From Leptofilum sp050292445 (GTDB taxonomy: Bacteria; Chloroflexota; Anaerolineae; Promineifilales; Promineifilaceae): a stretch of 15,235 nt of DNA. The stretch's first letter is position 1. Each line of letters starts with the position of its first letter. The stretch is from the NCBI GenBank assembly GCA_050292445.1, contig JBNKLQ010000145.1, forward strand, positions 1 to 15,235. The letters are read 5' to 3'. Shown in pieces: positions 1 to 6,438 of this stretch. A program made the position numbers and the translations under genes. The notes beneath the pieces are model-generated. The model worked only from the letters and a program-made list of their open reading frames with translations, had not been told where the DNA came from and did no database searches.

Positions 1-701
1 TTATCGGCCCGGTAAGCGGCCTGAAAAAGTACGGCTGGAATTGTTTGTTCGTTTTGGCTGGTGTAAGAGAGGCGGTCTACCTGGAAGGCAATGGTGTTTA
101 CGGCCGTTTCCAACAATCGTGCCCGCTCTGCCGAAAGCGGTAACCGTTCCACCACATGCACCACCTTCACCAGCGGAATTTCAAACTTTTGCGTGAGCAG
201 CCAATGAATCGACTGGTTTTCTAAGTCAGCGGCAGCTAGTTCGGGACAGAGGGATTCGGCAAAGTAGCGGTGCTCATGAGCCACCGGTTCGCCATCAGCC
301 AGGCGCAGTCGCTCGATATGGCGTACCAATTCGCCTTCAGCAATTTGCAAGCGAGCGGCCAGGTCAGAGCTGGCTGCCAGACGTTCGCTTTGCAGCAGCT
401 GGGTTGTGGGCTGGCGACCTTGGCGGCGCATCTCGTCGTTAAAGCTCATGAGGCTGAAGTGGTTGGTGGTGTGAACGGCCGTTTTCACAAACGTCCCCCG
501 CCCTTGCCTGCTTTCTACCAATCCTTCTTCCAGCAAAACACTCAGCGCCTTGCGCACCGTGCCTCTGCTCACACCAAAGGTCTGCATCAGCCGCTCCTCG
601 GTGGGCAACTGATCATCCTGGCGAAACACACCAATTGCAATTTGGTGGCGGAGCTGGGCCGCTACCTGAAAATATTTGGGCAGGTATGATGTGGTCAACA
701 T
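1..701 (-). CDS. GntR-family transcriptional regulator with UTRA domain (HutC-like), 3' end outside window
   Basis: Reading the minus strand from the ATG at 701-699 gives 233 residues open to the left edge. Residues about 8-72 form a GntR winged helix-turn-helix: a YFQVAAQLRHQI start, then LPTEERLMQTFGVSRGTVRKAL and the wing GLVESRQGRGTFV. Residues about 90-233 match a UTRA ligand-binding domain, ending in the YRAD signature that normally lies some 10-15 residues from the C-terminus, so little is missing. These proteins bind short inverted repeats and release DNA when a small molecule enters the UTRA pocket; HutC members sense urocanate. Divergence from hutH and the operator between the two genes support a hut repressor role, but the ligand is inferred. 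A predicted -10 box lies six bases before the ATG and there is no Shine-Dalgarno, so the message may be leaderless. It carries two ACGGCCGT copies (100, 475). Confidence 0.88.
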   Translation of the reverse strand, partial: MLTTSYLPKYFQVAAQLRHQIAIGVFRQDDQLPTEERLMQTFGVSRGTVRKALSVLLEEGLVESRQGRGTFVKTAVHTTNHFSLMSFNDEMRRQGRQPTTQLLQSERLAASSDLAARLQIAEGELVRHIERLRLADGEPVAHEHRYFAESLCPELAAADLENQSIHWLLTQKFEIPLVKVVHVVERLPLSAERARLLETAVNTIAFQVDRLSYTSQNEQTIPAVLFQAAYRAD

Positions 702-707
702 TCGTCT

Positions 708-736
708 ATTGTACAGTTGTCCATACAACTGAACAA
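708..736 (-). promoter_or_regulatory. Predicted gntR promoter (leaderless start)
   Basis: On the minus strand, TTGTTC (736-731) and TACAAT (713-708) are 17 bases apart. The -10 box ends seven bases before the first base of the gntR ATG (701), so transcription would begin at or next to the start codon. The elements lie inside the operator half-sites. Confidence 0.5.
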
Positions 737-741
737 CTGTA
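712..741. promoter_or_regulatory. Three-half-site operator between gntR and hutH
   Basis: TACAGTTGT (712-720) and ACAACTGTA (733-741) are exact reverse complements, 9 bp each with a 12-base spacer. A third half-site, ACAACTG (725-731), lies between them and pairs with CAGTTGT (714-720) across four bases. GntR regulators bind inverted repeats of this size. The sites cover the predicted promoters of both genes, which fits autoregulation plus repression of hutH. That the neighbouring GntR protein binds here is inference. Confidence 0.7.
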
Positions 742-745
742 TGAT
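718..745 (+). promoter_or_regulatory. Predicted hutH promoter
   Basis: TTGTCC (718-723) and TATGAT (740-745) are separated by 16 bases. The -10 box is good and the -35 box weak. Start would be near 752, giving a leader of about 116 bases that contains the ACGAAT hairpin and the Shine-Dalgarno of hutH. The promoter overlaps the operator. Confidence 0.45.
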
Positions 746-763
746 TGACAAAGATTCTTTTTC

Positions 764-845
764 ATCACGAATCGCACGAATTGACGAATGAATACGAATC
801 CTTTCTTAATATTCGTCCAATTCGTTTATTCGTTTCATTCGTGAT
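764..845. repeat. ACGAAT/ATTCGT inverted-repeat element in the hutH leader
   Basis: Arms 764-799 and 811-845 are imperfect reverse complements around an 11-base loop. The left arm has four ACGAAT units (starting 767, 776, 784, 794) and the right arm four ATTCGT units (starting 811, 820, 828, 837), all 8-10 bases apart. The outermost nine bases pair perfectly (764-772 with 837-845). The element lies between the predicted promoter and the Shine-Dalgarno at 856-860, so it should be transcribed as a long hairpin. It looks like a dispersed intergenic repeat; other copies cannot be checked from this window. Confidence 0.75.
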
Positions 846-867
846 TTTACTTTTTGAGGAATTTGAA

Positions 868-2421
868 ATGAAACCATTGATTATTTCTGGCCGTGATTTG
901 AAGATCGACGATGTGGTAGATGTGGCGAACGGCCGTAAAGCAACATTGGATACGGCCGTACTCCCAGCCATCAATCGCTCCCGCCGCGCCGTAGACAAAC
1001 TGGTACGTGAGGGACAAATTGCTTATGGCATTACGACTGGATTCGGCCGTTTCAAAGATAAATTCATCAACGCCAACGAAAGTCTACAGCTTCAACTCAA
1101 TCTGGTGCGTTCCCATGCTGCGGGCACTGGCCCCAACCTGCCCGAGGAAGATGTGCGGGCCATGCTGCTGGCCCGTGCCAACACATTGGCCCAAGGCTAC
1201 TCCGGCGTTCGTCCCCTTGTCATCCAAACCTTGCTAGACATGCTGAATGCAGGCGTACATCCCCGCGTGCCCGCCCAAGGGTCACTAGGGGCCAGCGGCG
1301 ATCTGGCTCCGCTGGCCCATCTCACCCTGCCCCTCATCGGTGAAGGCGAAGCATTTTACAATGGCGCGCTCATGCTGGGTGGGGAAGCGATGTCCGCAGC
1401 AGGCATTGAACCAATCGTTTTGCAGGCCAAAGAAGGGCTGGCGCTGTTGAACGGTACCGCATTTATGGTGGGCTTGGGTTCGATTGTGGTACGGCGAGCC
1501 ATCAATCTGGCACTCACGGCCGACATTGCCGCAGCCCTCACCCTGGAAGCCTTACGCGGCACCGACCGGGCCTACGACGACCGCGTCCACCAATTGCGCC
1601 CCCACCCTCGGCAGATTGAATGCGCCGCCTTTTTGCGTCAGATTTTGGCAGGCAGTGAAATGCTGCGACCGGGAACGTCCAAAAATGTGCAGGACCCATA
1701 CACGCTGCGCTGCGTGCCGCAAGTGCACGGTGCTGTGCGCGACTCTGTTGCTTATGCGCAATGGGTTCTGGAAATCGAACTCAATTCCGTGAATGACAAT
1801 CCGCTCATTTTTGTGAATGAAGGGAACGAAGATGAGATTGAAGTCATTTCAGCGGGGAACTTCCATGGGGAGCCGATTGCTCTGGCGATGGATTATTTGA
1901 AGCTGGCGCTGACAGAAATTGGCAACATGAGCGAGCGACGCATTGCCCAACTGGTGGACGCCAACAGCAACGGCGGTGTGCTGCCTATGTTTTTAACCCA
2001 GCATGGCGGGCTAGAAAGCGGCTTCATGATCGCCCATTACTCGGCGGCGGCATTGGCTTCAGAAAATAAGGTGCTGGCCCATCCTGCCAGTGCCGACACC
2101 ATTCCCAGCAGCGCCAACATTGAAGATCACGTGAGCATGGGGGCAACGGCCGTTCGTCAGGCCGAAATGATCATGACCCACACCGAAACTGTGGTGGCCA
2201 TCGAATTACTTTCAGCGGCACAGGGAATTGATTTTCGGAAGCAAGATGGGGCTGGTAAGCTGGGGGCGGGTACGGCCGTTGCTTATGATCTTATTCGCCA
2301 AAAAGTTCCGTTTATTGCCGAAGATTGTTACATGGCCCCCCTTATTGAGAAAGTACGCCAGCTCGTTCACGGTGGTGACATTAAGCGAGGCGTTGAAGCC
2401 GTTATTGAAAATCATCAATGA
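868..2421 (+). CDS. hutH: Histidine ammonia-lyase
   Basis: The 517-residue product matches the usual length of about 510 for HutH (EC 4.3.1.3), the cytosolic enzyme that converts L-histidine to trans-urocanate and ammonia in the first step of histidine degradation. The A142-S143-G144 triad that cyclises into the MIO electrophile is in place within GSLGASGDLAPLAHL. Tyr53 (YGITTGFG), His83 (RSHAAG), QDPYTLRC and the ENKVLAHPASADTIPSSAN/EDHVSMG block are all present, and the Glu in ASENK favours histidine over phenylalanine/tyrosine lyases. I chose ATG 868 because GAGGA (856-860) lies seven bases upstream and MKPLIISGRDL is a normal HutH start; the open frame extends upstream to 745 only through the repeat hairpin. 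No other hut gene is in the window; hutU or hutI could lie beyond the left edge or elsewhere. It holds four ACGGCCGT copies, two of them 23 bases apart. Confidence 0.95.
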   Translation: MKPLIISGRDLKIDDVVDVANGRKATLDTAVLPAINRSRRAVDKLVREGQIAYGITTGFGRFKDKFINANESLQLQLNLVRSHAAGTGPNLPEEDVRAMLLARANTLAQGYSGVRPLVIQTLLDMLNAGVHPRVPAQGSLGASGDLAPLAHLTLPLIGEGEAFYNGALMLGGEAMSAAGIEPIVLQAKEGLALLNGTAFMVGLGSIVVRRAINLALTADIAAALTLEALRGTDRAYDDRVHQLRPHPRQIECAAFLRQILAGSEMLRPGTSKNVQDPYTLRCVPQVHGAVRDSVAYAQWVLEIELNSVNDNPLIFVNEGNEDEIEVISAGNFHGEPIALAMDYLKLALTEIGNMSERRIAQLVDANSNGGVLPMFLTQHGGLESGFMIAHYSAAALASENKVLAHPASADTIPSSANIEDHVSMGATAVRQAEMIMTHTETVVAIELLSAAQGIDFRKQDGAGKLGAGTAVAYDLIRQKVPFIAEDCYMAPLIEKVRQLVHGGDIKRGVEAVIENHQ

Positions 2422-2437
2422 GCTCACCGGAAAAAAC

Positions 2438-2502
2438 CGCAGATTTCGCAGATTAACGCAGATTTTCTTCTCTGTTCATCTCACTTTCTCTGTGTACTCT
2501 GT
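2438..2502. repeat. Short-unit repeat: three CGCAGATT then three CTCTGT
   Basis: CGCAGATT occurs at 2438-2445, 2447-2454 and 2457-2464, followed by CTCTGT at 2470-2475, 2488-2493 and 2497-2502. The spacings are near multiples of nine. Text of this kind is familiar to me as a dispersed intergenic repeat in several environmental bacterial lineages. It lies between convergent hutH and the carbonic-anhydrase-like gene, and it supplies the stop codon and last residues of the latter. Confidence 0.7.
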
Positions 2503-3040
2503 GGCTATTTTCAGTAAAATCCTCAATGATTTTGGCATCGTTTTGGTAGGAACGGCCGTTCGCTACATACTTCTGAGGGGCCTCGACTAAGCGCTGCCGC
2601 GCCGCCTCAGACAACGACCCCTTGAAACGAGCTGGCACGCCGGCGGCCAAAACGCCGGATGGAATGTGCTGATTCTCGCCGACGACTGATCCGGCAGCAA
2701 TCAATGCGCCTGCTTCAACAACGGCACCGCTGAGCACGGTGGCATTCATGCCCACCAGCGAACCTTCGTGCAAATGACAACCTTCCAACACCGCACCATG
2801 CCCGATGGTGACATCTGACTCGATGATGGTGCTGTGACGGCCGTTCACATGAATCACCGCATTATCCTGCACGCTCGTTCGCGCGCCAATGACAATGCGA
2901 CCATGATCCCCTCGGACCACTGCACCAAACCAAACGCTGGCCTCGTCCTCAATGACAACGTCACCAATGATGGTGGCGTTGGGGGCAATGTAAGCAGATG
3001 GGGCAATTTGCGGCCGTTTTCCCTTAAACTCAATAATCAT
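2453..3040 (-). CDS. Gamma-carbonic-anhydrase-like left-handed beta-helix protein (YrdA/PaaY type)
   Basis: The 195-residue product is built of hexapeptide repeats typical of LbH proteins (for example IGDVVIEDEASVWFGAVVRGD). Landmarks of gamma carbonic anhydrase are Arg43, Asp45, Gln58, His64 (AVIH) and His81 (IGHG). These correspond to two of the three zinc ligands. The position of the third, usually VLHG, reads VLEG (Glu86), with His89 and His91 nearby, so carbonic anhydrase activity is uncertain and a divergent metal site or non-catalytic role is possible. ATG 3040 was chosen over an upstream TTG because GGAG lies seven bases before it. The last 16 or so residues (charged, ending HRVHRESEMNREENLR) are encoded by the short-unit repeat and exceed the usual length of about 175. 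It contains two ACGGCCGT copies (2552, 2837). Confidence 0.85.
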   Translation of the reverse strand: MIIEFKGKRPQIAPSAYIAPNATIIGDVVIEDEASVWFGAVVRGDHGRIVIGARTSVQDNAVIHVNGRHSTIIESDVTIGHGAVLEGCHLHEGSLVGMNATVLSGAVVEAGALIAAGSVVGENQHIPSGVLAAGVPARFKGSLSEAARQRLVEAPQKYVANGRSYQNDAKIIEDFTENSHRVHRESEMNREENLR

Positions 3041-3059
3041 CAAAACTCTCCGTCTTCAC

Positions 3060-3088
3060 TTGTTTGGTGGCAACACCTAGGGTAACAT
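3060..3088 (+). promoter_or_regulatory. Possible promoter of the helix-hairpin-helix gene
   Basis: TTGTTT (3060-3065) and TAACAT (3083-3088) are 17 bases apart, about 40 bases before the start codon. Both boxes are only partial matches. Confidence 0.3.
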
Positions 3089-3130
3089 CTATTCTGTATT
3101 TTATCGTTTTCACTGGGAAGAGGGAAAATC

Positions 3131-3667
3131 ATGAATTTTTTATTTTTTGCCACGACGATTCTGGCTCAAATAACGGAGCCCGTTGGCGTGCCGCCTTGGG
3201 TGCCAATTGTCATTGCCGTTATCCTGCTGTTGCTTTTTTGGTGGGGCCTAAGCCGCAATTCAATCCCGCAAGGCGCGGTTGAGCATGACGAGGATGAGCA
3301 CCAAGACACCCATGATGGTCATCATGAAGTGGCACCAGCTACCGAGATGGCGATCACCACTGAAGAAGTTGAAAGCCGCAGCCAATCGGTGCCGATGATG
3401 GGAACAGAAGTGACCCCCGATGACCTTAAAATCATTGAAGGAATCGGTCCTAAAATCGAAGGTATTTTGCACGATGCTGGTATCAAAACCTTTGACCAAC
3501 TAGCGGCCACCAGCGTCAGCGTATTAGAAAAAATCGTTCGGGAAGATGCTGGGATTCGCATTGCTTTCCCCGACACCTGGCCTGAGCAAGCACAGCTAGC
3601 GGCAGACGGCAAATGGGCCGAATTAGAGAAACTCCAGGATGAATTAAAAGGTGGTCGTCACGCCTAA
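3131..3667 (+). CDS. Membrane-anchored helix-hairpin-helix domain protein
   Basis: The product has 178 residues. Residues about 23-40 form one transmembrane helix (VPIVIAVILLLLFWWG), preceded by a short hydrophobic N-terminus. A His/Asp/Glu-rich stretch (51-66) and a polar linker follow. Residues about 96-135 (DDLKIIEGIGPKIEGILHDAGI and on) are a helix-hairpin-helix module of the COG3743 / H3TH type, with the GIGPK hairpin that usually contacts the DNA backbone. The C-terminus is an amphipathic helix. The same module occurs attached to ribosomal proteins and as membrane-tethered forms; no enzymatic residues are visible and the function is unknown. A GAAGAGGGA Shine-Dalgarno lies just before ATG 3131. 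It has no ACGGCCGT copy. Confidence 0.8.
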   Translation: MNFLFFATTILAQITEPVGVPPWVPIVIAVILLLLFWWGLSRNSIPQGAVEHDEDEHQDTHDGHHEVAPATEMAITTEEVESRSQSVPMMGTEVTPDDLKIIEGIGPKIEGILHDAGIKTFDQLAATSVSVLEKIVREDAGIRIAFPDTWPEQAQLAADGKWAELEKLQDELKGGRHA

Positions 3668-3716
3668 TTTTAAACAGACCAAAGATCTGTGAATTTAAAA
3701 CCTGGCATTGTTTTTA

Positions 3717-3734
3717 TGTCAAGATGTCTTGACA
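3717..3734. promoter_or_regulatory. 18-bp palindrome overlapping the tRNA promoter -35 box
   Basis: TGTCAAGA (3717-3724), TG, TCTTGACA (3727-3734) is a perfect inverted repeat of 8-bp arms. Its right half contains the whole -35 hexamer, so a dimeric protein bound here would block RNA polymerase. The palindrome is seen directly; an operator role is inferred. Confidence 0.45.
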
Positions 3735-3756
3735 AACAAACGGAGCTTGTTATAAT
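3729..3756 (+). promoter_or_regulatory. Consensus sigma70-type promoter of tRNA-fMet
   Basis: A perfect TTGACA (3729-3734) and perfect TATAAT (3751-3756) are 16 bases apart. Start is expected near 3763, about seven bases before the mature tRNA 5' end. Confidence 0.88.
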
Positions 3757-3769
3757 CCCCGACTGTTGA

Positions 3770-3841
<72 letters not shown>

Positions 3842-3847
3842 CTAAGC

Positions 3848-3878
3848 AAAAAAGCACCCAAAAATGGGTGCTTTTTTT
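3848..3878. terminator. Bidirectional intrinsic terminator (tRNA-fMet and carbinolamine dehydratase operon)
   Basis: AGCACCCA (3853-3860), AAAA, TGGGTGCT (3865-3872) forms an 8-bp stem followed by seven T. The A run at 3848-3853 gives the T run on the minus strand, so it can also end the minus-strand operon whose last stop is at 3933. Confidence 0.9.
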
Positions 3879-3932
3879 ATTTCAGCTCATTGATGCATCA
3901 CATACGACAAATGATGCATTTATGATTACCTA

Positions 3933-4232
3933 TTACTCATAGTTTTTAGCTAATTGTTCCATCTGCTGAGCCAGGGCCACATCCCAACTGCTAATTGAAT
4001 TATCCAAATCATGCGTGACCAGGGAAACAGTTACACGATTATAGACATTTGACCACTCGGGATGGTGATCCATTTTATCGGCCTGAATGCCAACAGACAC
4101 CATCCAGCCCAGTGCTTGGGCAAATGTCTTAAATTTGTACGCTTTATACAGCTTGCCTTCTTTCACAGTCCAACCAGGCAAGTTTGCTAATTCTGCATCA
4201 ACTTCTTCAGCACTTAATTTTCGTCTAGACAT
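3933..4232 (-). CDS. Pterin-4a-carbinolamine dehydratase (PhhB/DCoH family)
   Basis: The 99-residue product has normal length for the family (EC 4.2.1.96). The signature DKMDHHPEWSNVYNRVTVSL with TH following is complete, with catalytic His56, His57 and His74. The enzyme dehydrates 4a-hydroxytetrahydropterin so that tetrahydrobiopterin-type cofactor can be recycled after aromatic amino acid hydroxylation. No hydroxylase is in the window, so its role here is open; a molybdopterin-linked role has been proposed for some family members. ATG 4232 has a strong GGAGGGA Shine-Dalgarno; a longer open frame upstream lacks similarity. It lies 37 bases after the membrane-protein gene on the same strand, hence probably co-transcribed. 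Confidence 0.93.
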   Translation of the reverse strand: MSRRKLSAEEVDAELANLPGWTVKEGKLYKAYKFKTFAQALGWMVSVGIQADKMDHHPEWSNVYNRVTVSLVTHDLDNSISSWDVALAQQMEQLAKNYE

Positions 4233-4269
4233 GTTCCCTCCGCACAACTTAACAACATCTACTTTCAGT

Positions 4270-5382
4270 TTATATGAGAAGCAGCAGTTGCTGTATGAGC
4301 CAGGCACCCGCAGCGGCAGTGATACCGCCTAAAATTAGTCCAAAAACACCGCCGATAACGGCCGTTTGCCCATTACTCATCAACTTTTTAGGCACAGCCA
4401 TAATTGGCAAATCGTCTGCTCCCAGAATCACCATCTCAACCAACGCACGGGCCGTGAGTTTACTGGCCACACGGCCGTCTACTTCGCTAAATACAGCTAA
4501 CAGGATACCCAGCATGGCCAAACAGATTGGCAAAGCAATGAGACCGCCTGCCCCAGAAGCGGCCGTTCCCACAATAATGCCCACAATAACGGCCGGGGCC
4601 AAAAACGGGAACGCCCCCTGACGCAGCATCTCCATGGGCGCCTCAGCCGCTTCAACCAACATCGCTTTGACACCGCGACTGCTTAAACCACCACCTGCCC
4701 CAATCAGGCCTACCAAAAGCATGGGAGCCAATGCCCCGGTGACAATTCCCAAAGCAACACCCGCAACGGCTCCACCAATCAGGCTGCTTAAAAGCGTCAG
4801 CAAAGCACCAACTGCCAGCCCGATCCAAATGGCTTGATTTTGCTTGAAATAGCTGCCCAGGTAACCACCAACCACTGCGCCCAGTGTCATTGCCAGCCAA
4901 ATCCCCCAGCTATGCCACCGCACCAAACCCAACATAAAACCAGAAATAAGTCCTACGCTGGCACCCAAAACAGCACCAATAAACAGAGAACCGACAAAAA
5001 GAAAGACAACTGTGTACCAGGTATCTTCCTTATCTGGCTGAGCCCGTGTAATGCCACCGACAATCGCCCCGACAATAATGCCTCGCAGCAAACCAAACAT
5101 CGTGCCGTCCCATAGATTGGTGACACGACCGCCCAATAGATAACCCAAGCCGCCAACCACCAAACCGATGAGCCCTCCGGCAACCAGTCCGCTCATCAGG
5201 ACGCTGTTGTGTTTGAGAACTCGCTCGTAAGCACCAAACAGGGCCAATAAAACGGCCGTACCCAACACAGTTACGGCCGTTCGTTCCACAATCCCCCCAA
5301 TCATGCCCGACACCAGCCCGATGACCACCATAAACAAAGTGACAACCAGCCCAGAGCGGCGCAATTTTATTTGCTGAGACAT
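4270..5382 (-). CDS. Glycine-rich polytopic membrane protein of unknown function
   Basis: The 370-residue product is made almost wholly of hydrophobic segments dense in GxxxG and GGxxG patterns, for example GLVVGGLGYLLGG, GAIVGGI and GAVLGASVGLISG, with about ten or more predicted membrane spans. Such glycine-zipper packing is seen in channels, small-molecule transporters and simple membrane scaffolds. A polar segment around residues 300-345 (SEVDGRVASKLTARALVEMV through AVPKKLMSNG) is the only sizeable soluble part. I do not recognise a family. The start ATG shares one base with the stop of the preceding GNAT gene (TAATG, 5384-5380), which implies translational coupling. Four ACGGCCGT copies lie within it, including a pair 21 bases apart (5252, 5273). 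Confidence 0.8.
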   Translation of the reverse strand: MSQQIKLRRSGLVVTLFMVVIGLVSGMIGGIVERTAVTVLGTAVLLALFGAYERVLKHNSVLMSGLVAGGLIGLVVGGLGYLLGGRVTNLWDGTMFGLLRGIIVGAIVGGITRAQPDKEDTWYTVVFLFVGSLFIGAVLGASVGLISGFMLGLVRWHSWGIWLAMTLGAVVGGYLGSYFKQNQAIWIGLAVGALLTLLSSLIGGAVAGVALGIVTGALAPMLLVGLIGAGGGLSSRGVKAMLVEAAEAPMEMLRQGAFPFLAPAVIVGIIVGTAASGAGGLIALPICLAMLGILLAVFSEVDGRVASKLTARALVEMVILGADDLPIMAVPKKLMSNGQTAVIGGVFGLILGGITAAAGAWLIQQLLLLI

Positions 5383-6314
5383 TACAAAATATCCAAAACC
5401 CAAATGGGTAAAAGCTGGTGACTGGGCTGAAAACCAAACTTCCGGTATAGCTTCTGTGAGGTGTGGTTTTCAACCTGTGTGTTTAATGACACGGTATAAA
5501 GTCCTCGTTTGTAGTAATAAGCAAATGCATGTTTCAATAAAGCCGACCCAATCCCCAGGCCATGTTTTTCAGGATGGACAGTTAAACGTACCAAATGCAC
5601 GCCAGCCTCTGCTTTGGCGCTAAGTTGATAGCCCACAATTTCATCGTCAAGAAGCGCCACATCAAAGCTGAACGATTGAGGGTGAGCAATGGCTAGAGCC
5701 TGGGCGCTTTGCCGCCATAGGGGCGCAAAAGAGGCTTCTTCTAGCTTGGCCAGCGCCTCATAATCGGTCGAAAATACCTGCCTAATTATTAATCCAGGAA
5801 CTGACGTGACCTCTGGCAGTTGACGGTCTTCTTTGACATACGTTTCGATATGGCTACTTTGAGAGAATCCCAGTTTAGGCAGGAAGGAGCGTGGCCATTC
5901 CTCAATGGCAAGCCAAGCCAATTGGGTAACGCCCTGCTGGCGCAGCACAGGCACCACTTGCGCCAACATTTTTGTCAACATTTGTTCGGCCGTTTTCTCA
6001 TCAGCCAAGGCAGCAACACGTACCCAGGCAGCAGGCTGGGGATCGGCCGTGGCCGCCAGACAAGCAACTAAATCACGATGATCTGGAAACAGTTTGGCTG
6101 TAAGGTTATTACCCTTAGCTGGCTTCTCAGCCTCTGGTACGACAACAAAACCAGGGGAGCCAATCCAATCCCCCGGCAAGTGCCAATCGACATGGAGATG
6201 ACTGTAAACGGCCGTATGCAACAATCGTAAAATAGCCCCTGCATCCGATTTTGTCGCCACCCGAATGCCGTCAGAATTACCGCGCTCTCGCGCCCAAAGG
6301 TTTGCTAATTCCAT
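5382..6314 (-). CDS. Tandem-domain GNAT acetyltransferase
   Basis: The 310-residue protein holds two GNAT folds. The N-terminal half (about 1-160) is degenerate and ends with a beta strand and PRSFLPKLGF. The C-terminal half has the acetyl-CoA motif A, VRLTVHPEKHGLGIGSALLKHA, followed by NTQVENHTSQKLYRKFGFQ, the typical motif B ending seen in RimI-like enzymes. It should transfer an acetyl group to an amine on a protein or small molecule; the substrate is unknown. ATG 6314 is preferred over GTG 6329 because a TACAAT box ends six bases before it and no Shine-Dalgarno is visible for either. It is first in the minus-strand operon with the glycine-rich membrane protein and carbinolamine dehydratase. 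Confidence 0.85.
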   Translation of the reverse strand: MELANLWARERGNSDGIRVATKSDAGAILRLLHTAVYSHLHVDWHLPGDWIGSPGFVVVPEAEKPAKGNNLTAKLFPDHRDLVACLAATADPQPAAWVRVAALADEKTAEQMLTKMLAQVVPVLRQQGVTQLAWLAIEEWPRSFLPKLGFSQSSHIETYVKEDRQLPEVTSVPGLIIRQVFSTDYEALAKLEEASFAPLWRQSAQALAIAHPQSFSFDVALLDDEIVGYQLSAKAEAGVHLVRLTVHPEKHGLGIGSALLKHAFAYYYKRGLYTVSLNTQVENHTSQKLYRKFGFQPSHQLLPIWVLDIL

Positions 6315-6320
6315 AACGCT

Positions 6321-6326
6321 ATTGTA
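6321..6326 (-). promoter_or_regulatory. Predicted -10 box of the GNAT operon (leaderless start)
   Basis: TACAAT on the minus strand is followed by six bases and then ATG 6314, the same arrangement as in gntR. No good -35 hexamer is visible. Confidence 0.4.
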
Positions 6327-6393
6327 CACTACATAATCATTTTTTCTGATAAGCTGGCCTTATTCCTATATATCCTCCATTCATTCCTGTACG

Positions 6394-6423
6394 TTGTCAA
6401 ATATAGGGTAAGAACAGTATCAA
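6394..6423 (+). promoter_or_regulatory. Possible recA promoter
   Basis: TTGTCA (6394-6399) and TATCAA (6418-6423) are 18 bases apart and end 15 bases before ATG 6439. The -10 match is poor. I see no clear LexA operator of a known type. Confidence 0.3.
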
Positions 6424-6438
6424 CTACTTAGGAAATAA

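Noticed and set aside
270..689. Plus-strand open frame of 139 codons opposite gntR
   Set aside because: Low-complexity translation in a shadow frame; the minus-strand frame encodes a clear GntR/UTRA protein.
764..845. CRISPR-like array from the repeated ACGAAT units
   Set aside because: Units are only six bases, spacers two to four bases, and half are inverted; no cas gene is nearby.
745..867. N-terminal extension of hutH of 41 codons
   Set aside because: It translates the inverted-repeat hairpin, is absent from normal HutH proteins, and a good Shine-Dalgarno precedes ATG 868.
3888..3920. TGATGCAT occurring twice between the tRNA terminator and the carbinolamine dehydratase gene
   Set aside because: Two copies of an AT-rich 8-mer in a short gap are weak evidence for an operator, with no symmetry shared by the pair beyond ATGCAT.
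6394..6438. LexA/SOS operator upstream of recA
   Set aside because: AGAACAGTAT only half resembles the GAAC-N4-GTTC type, and no symmetric box of a known type is present.
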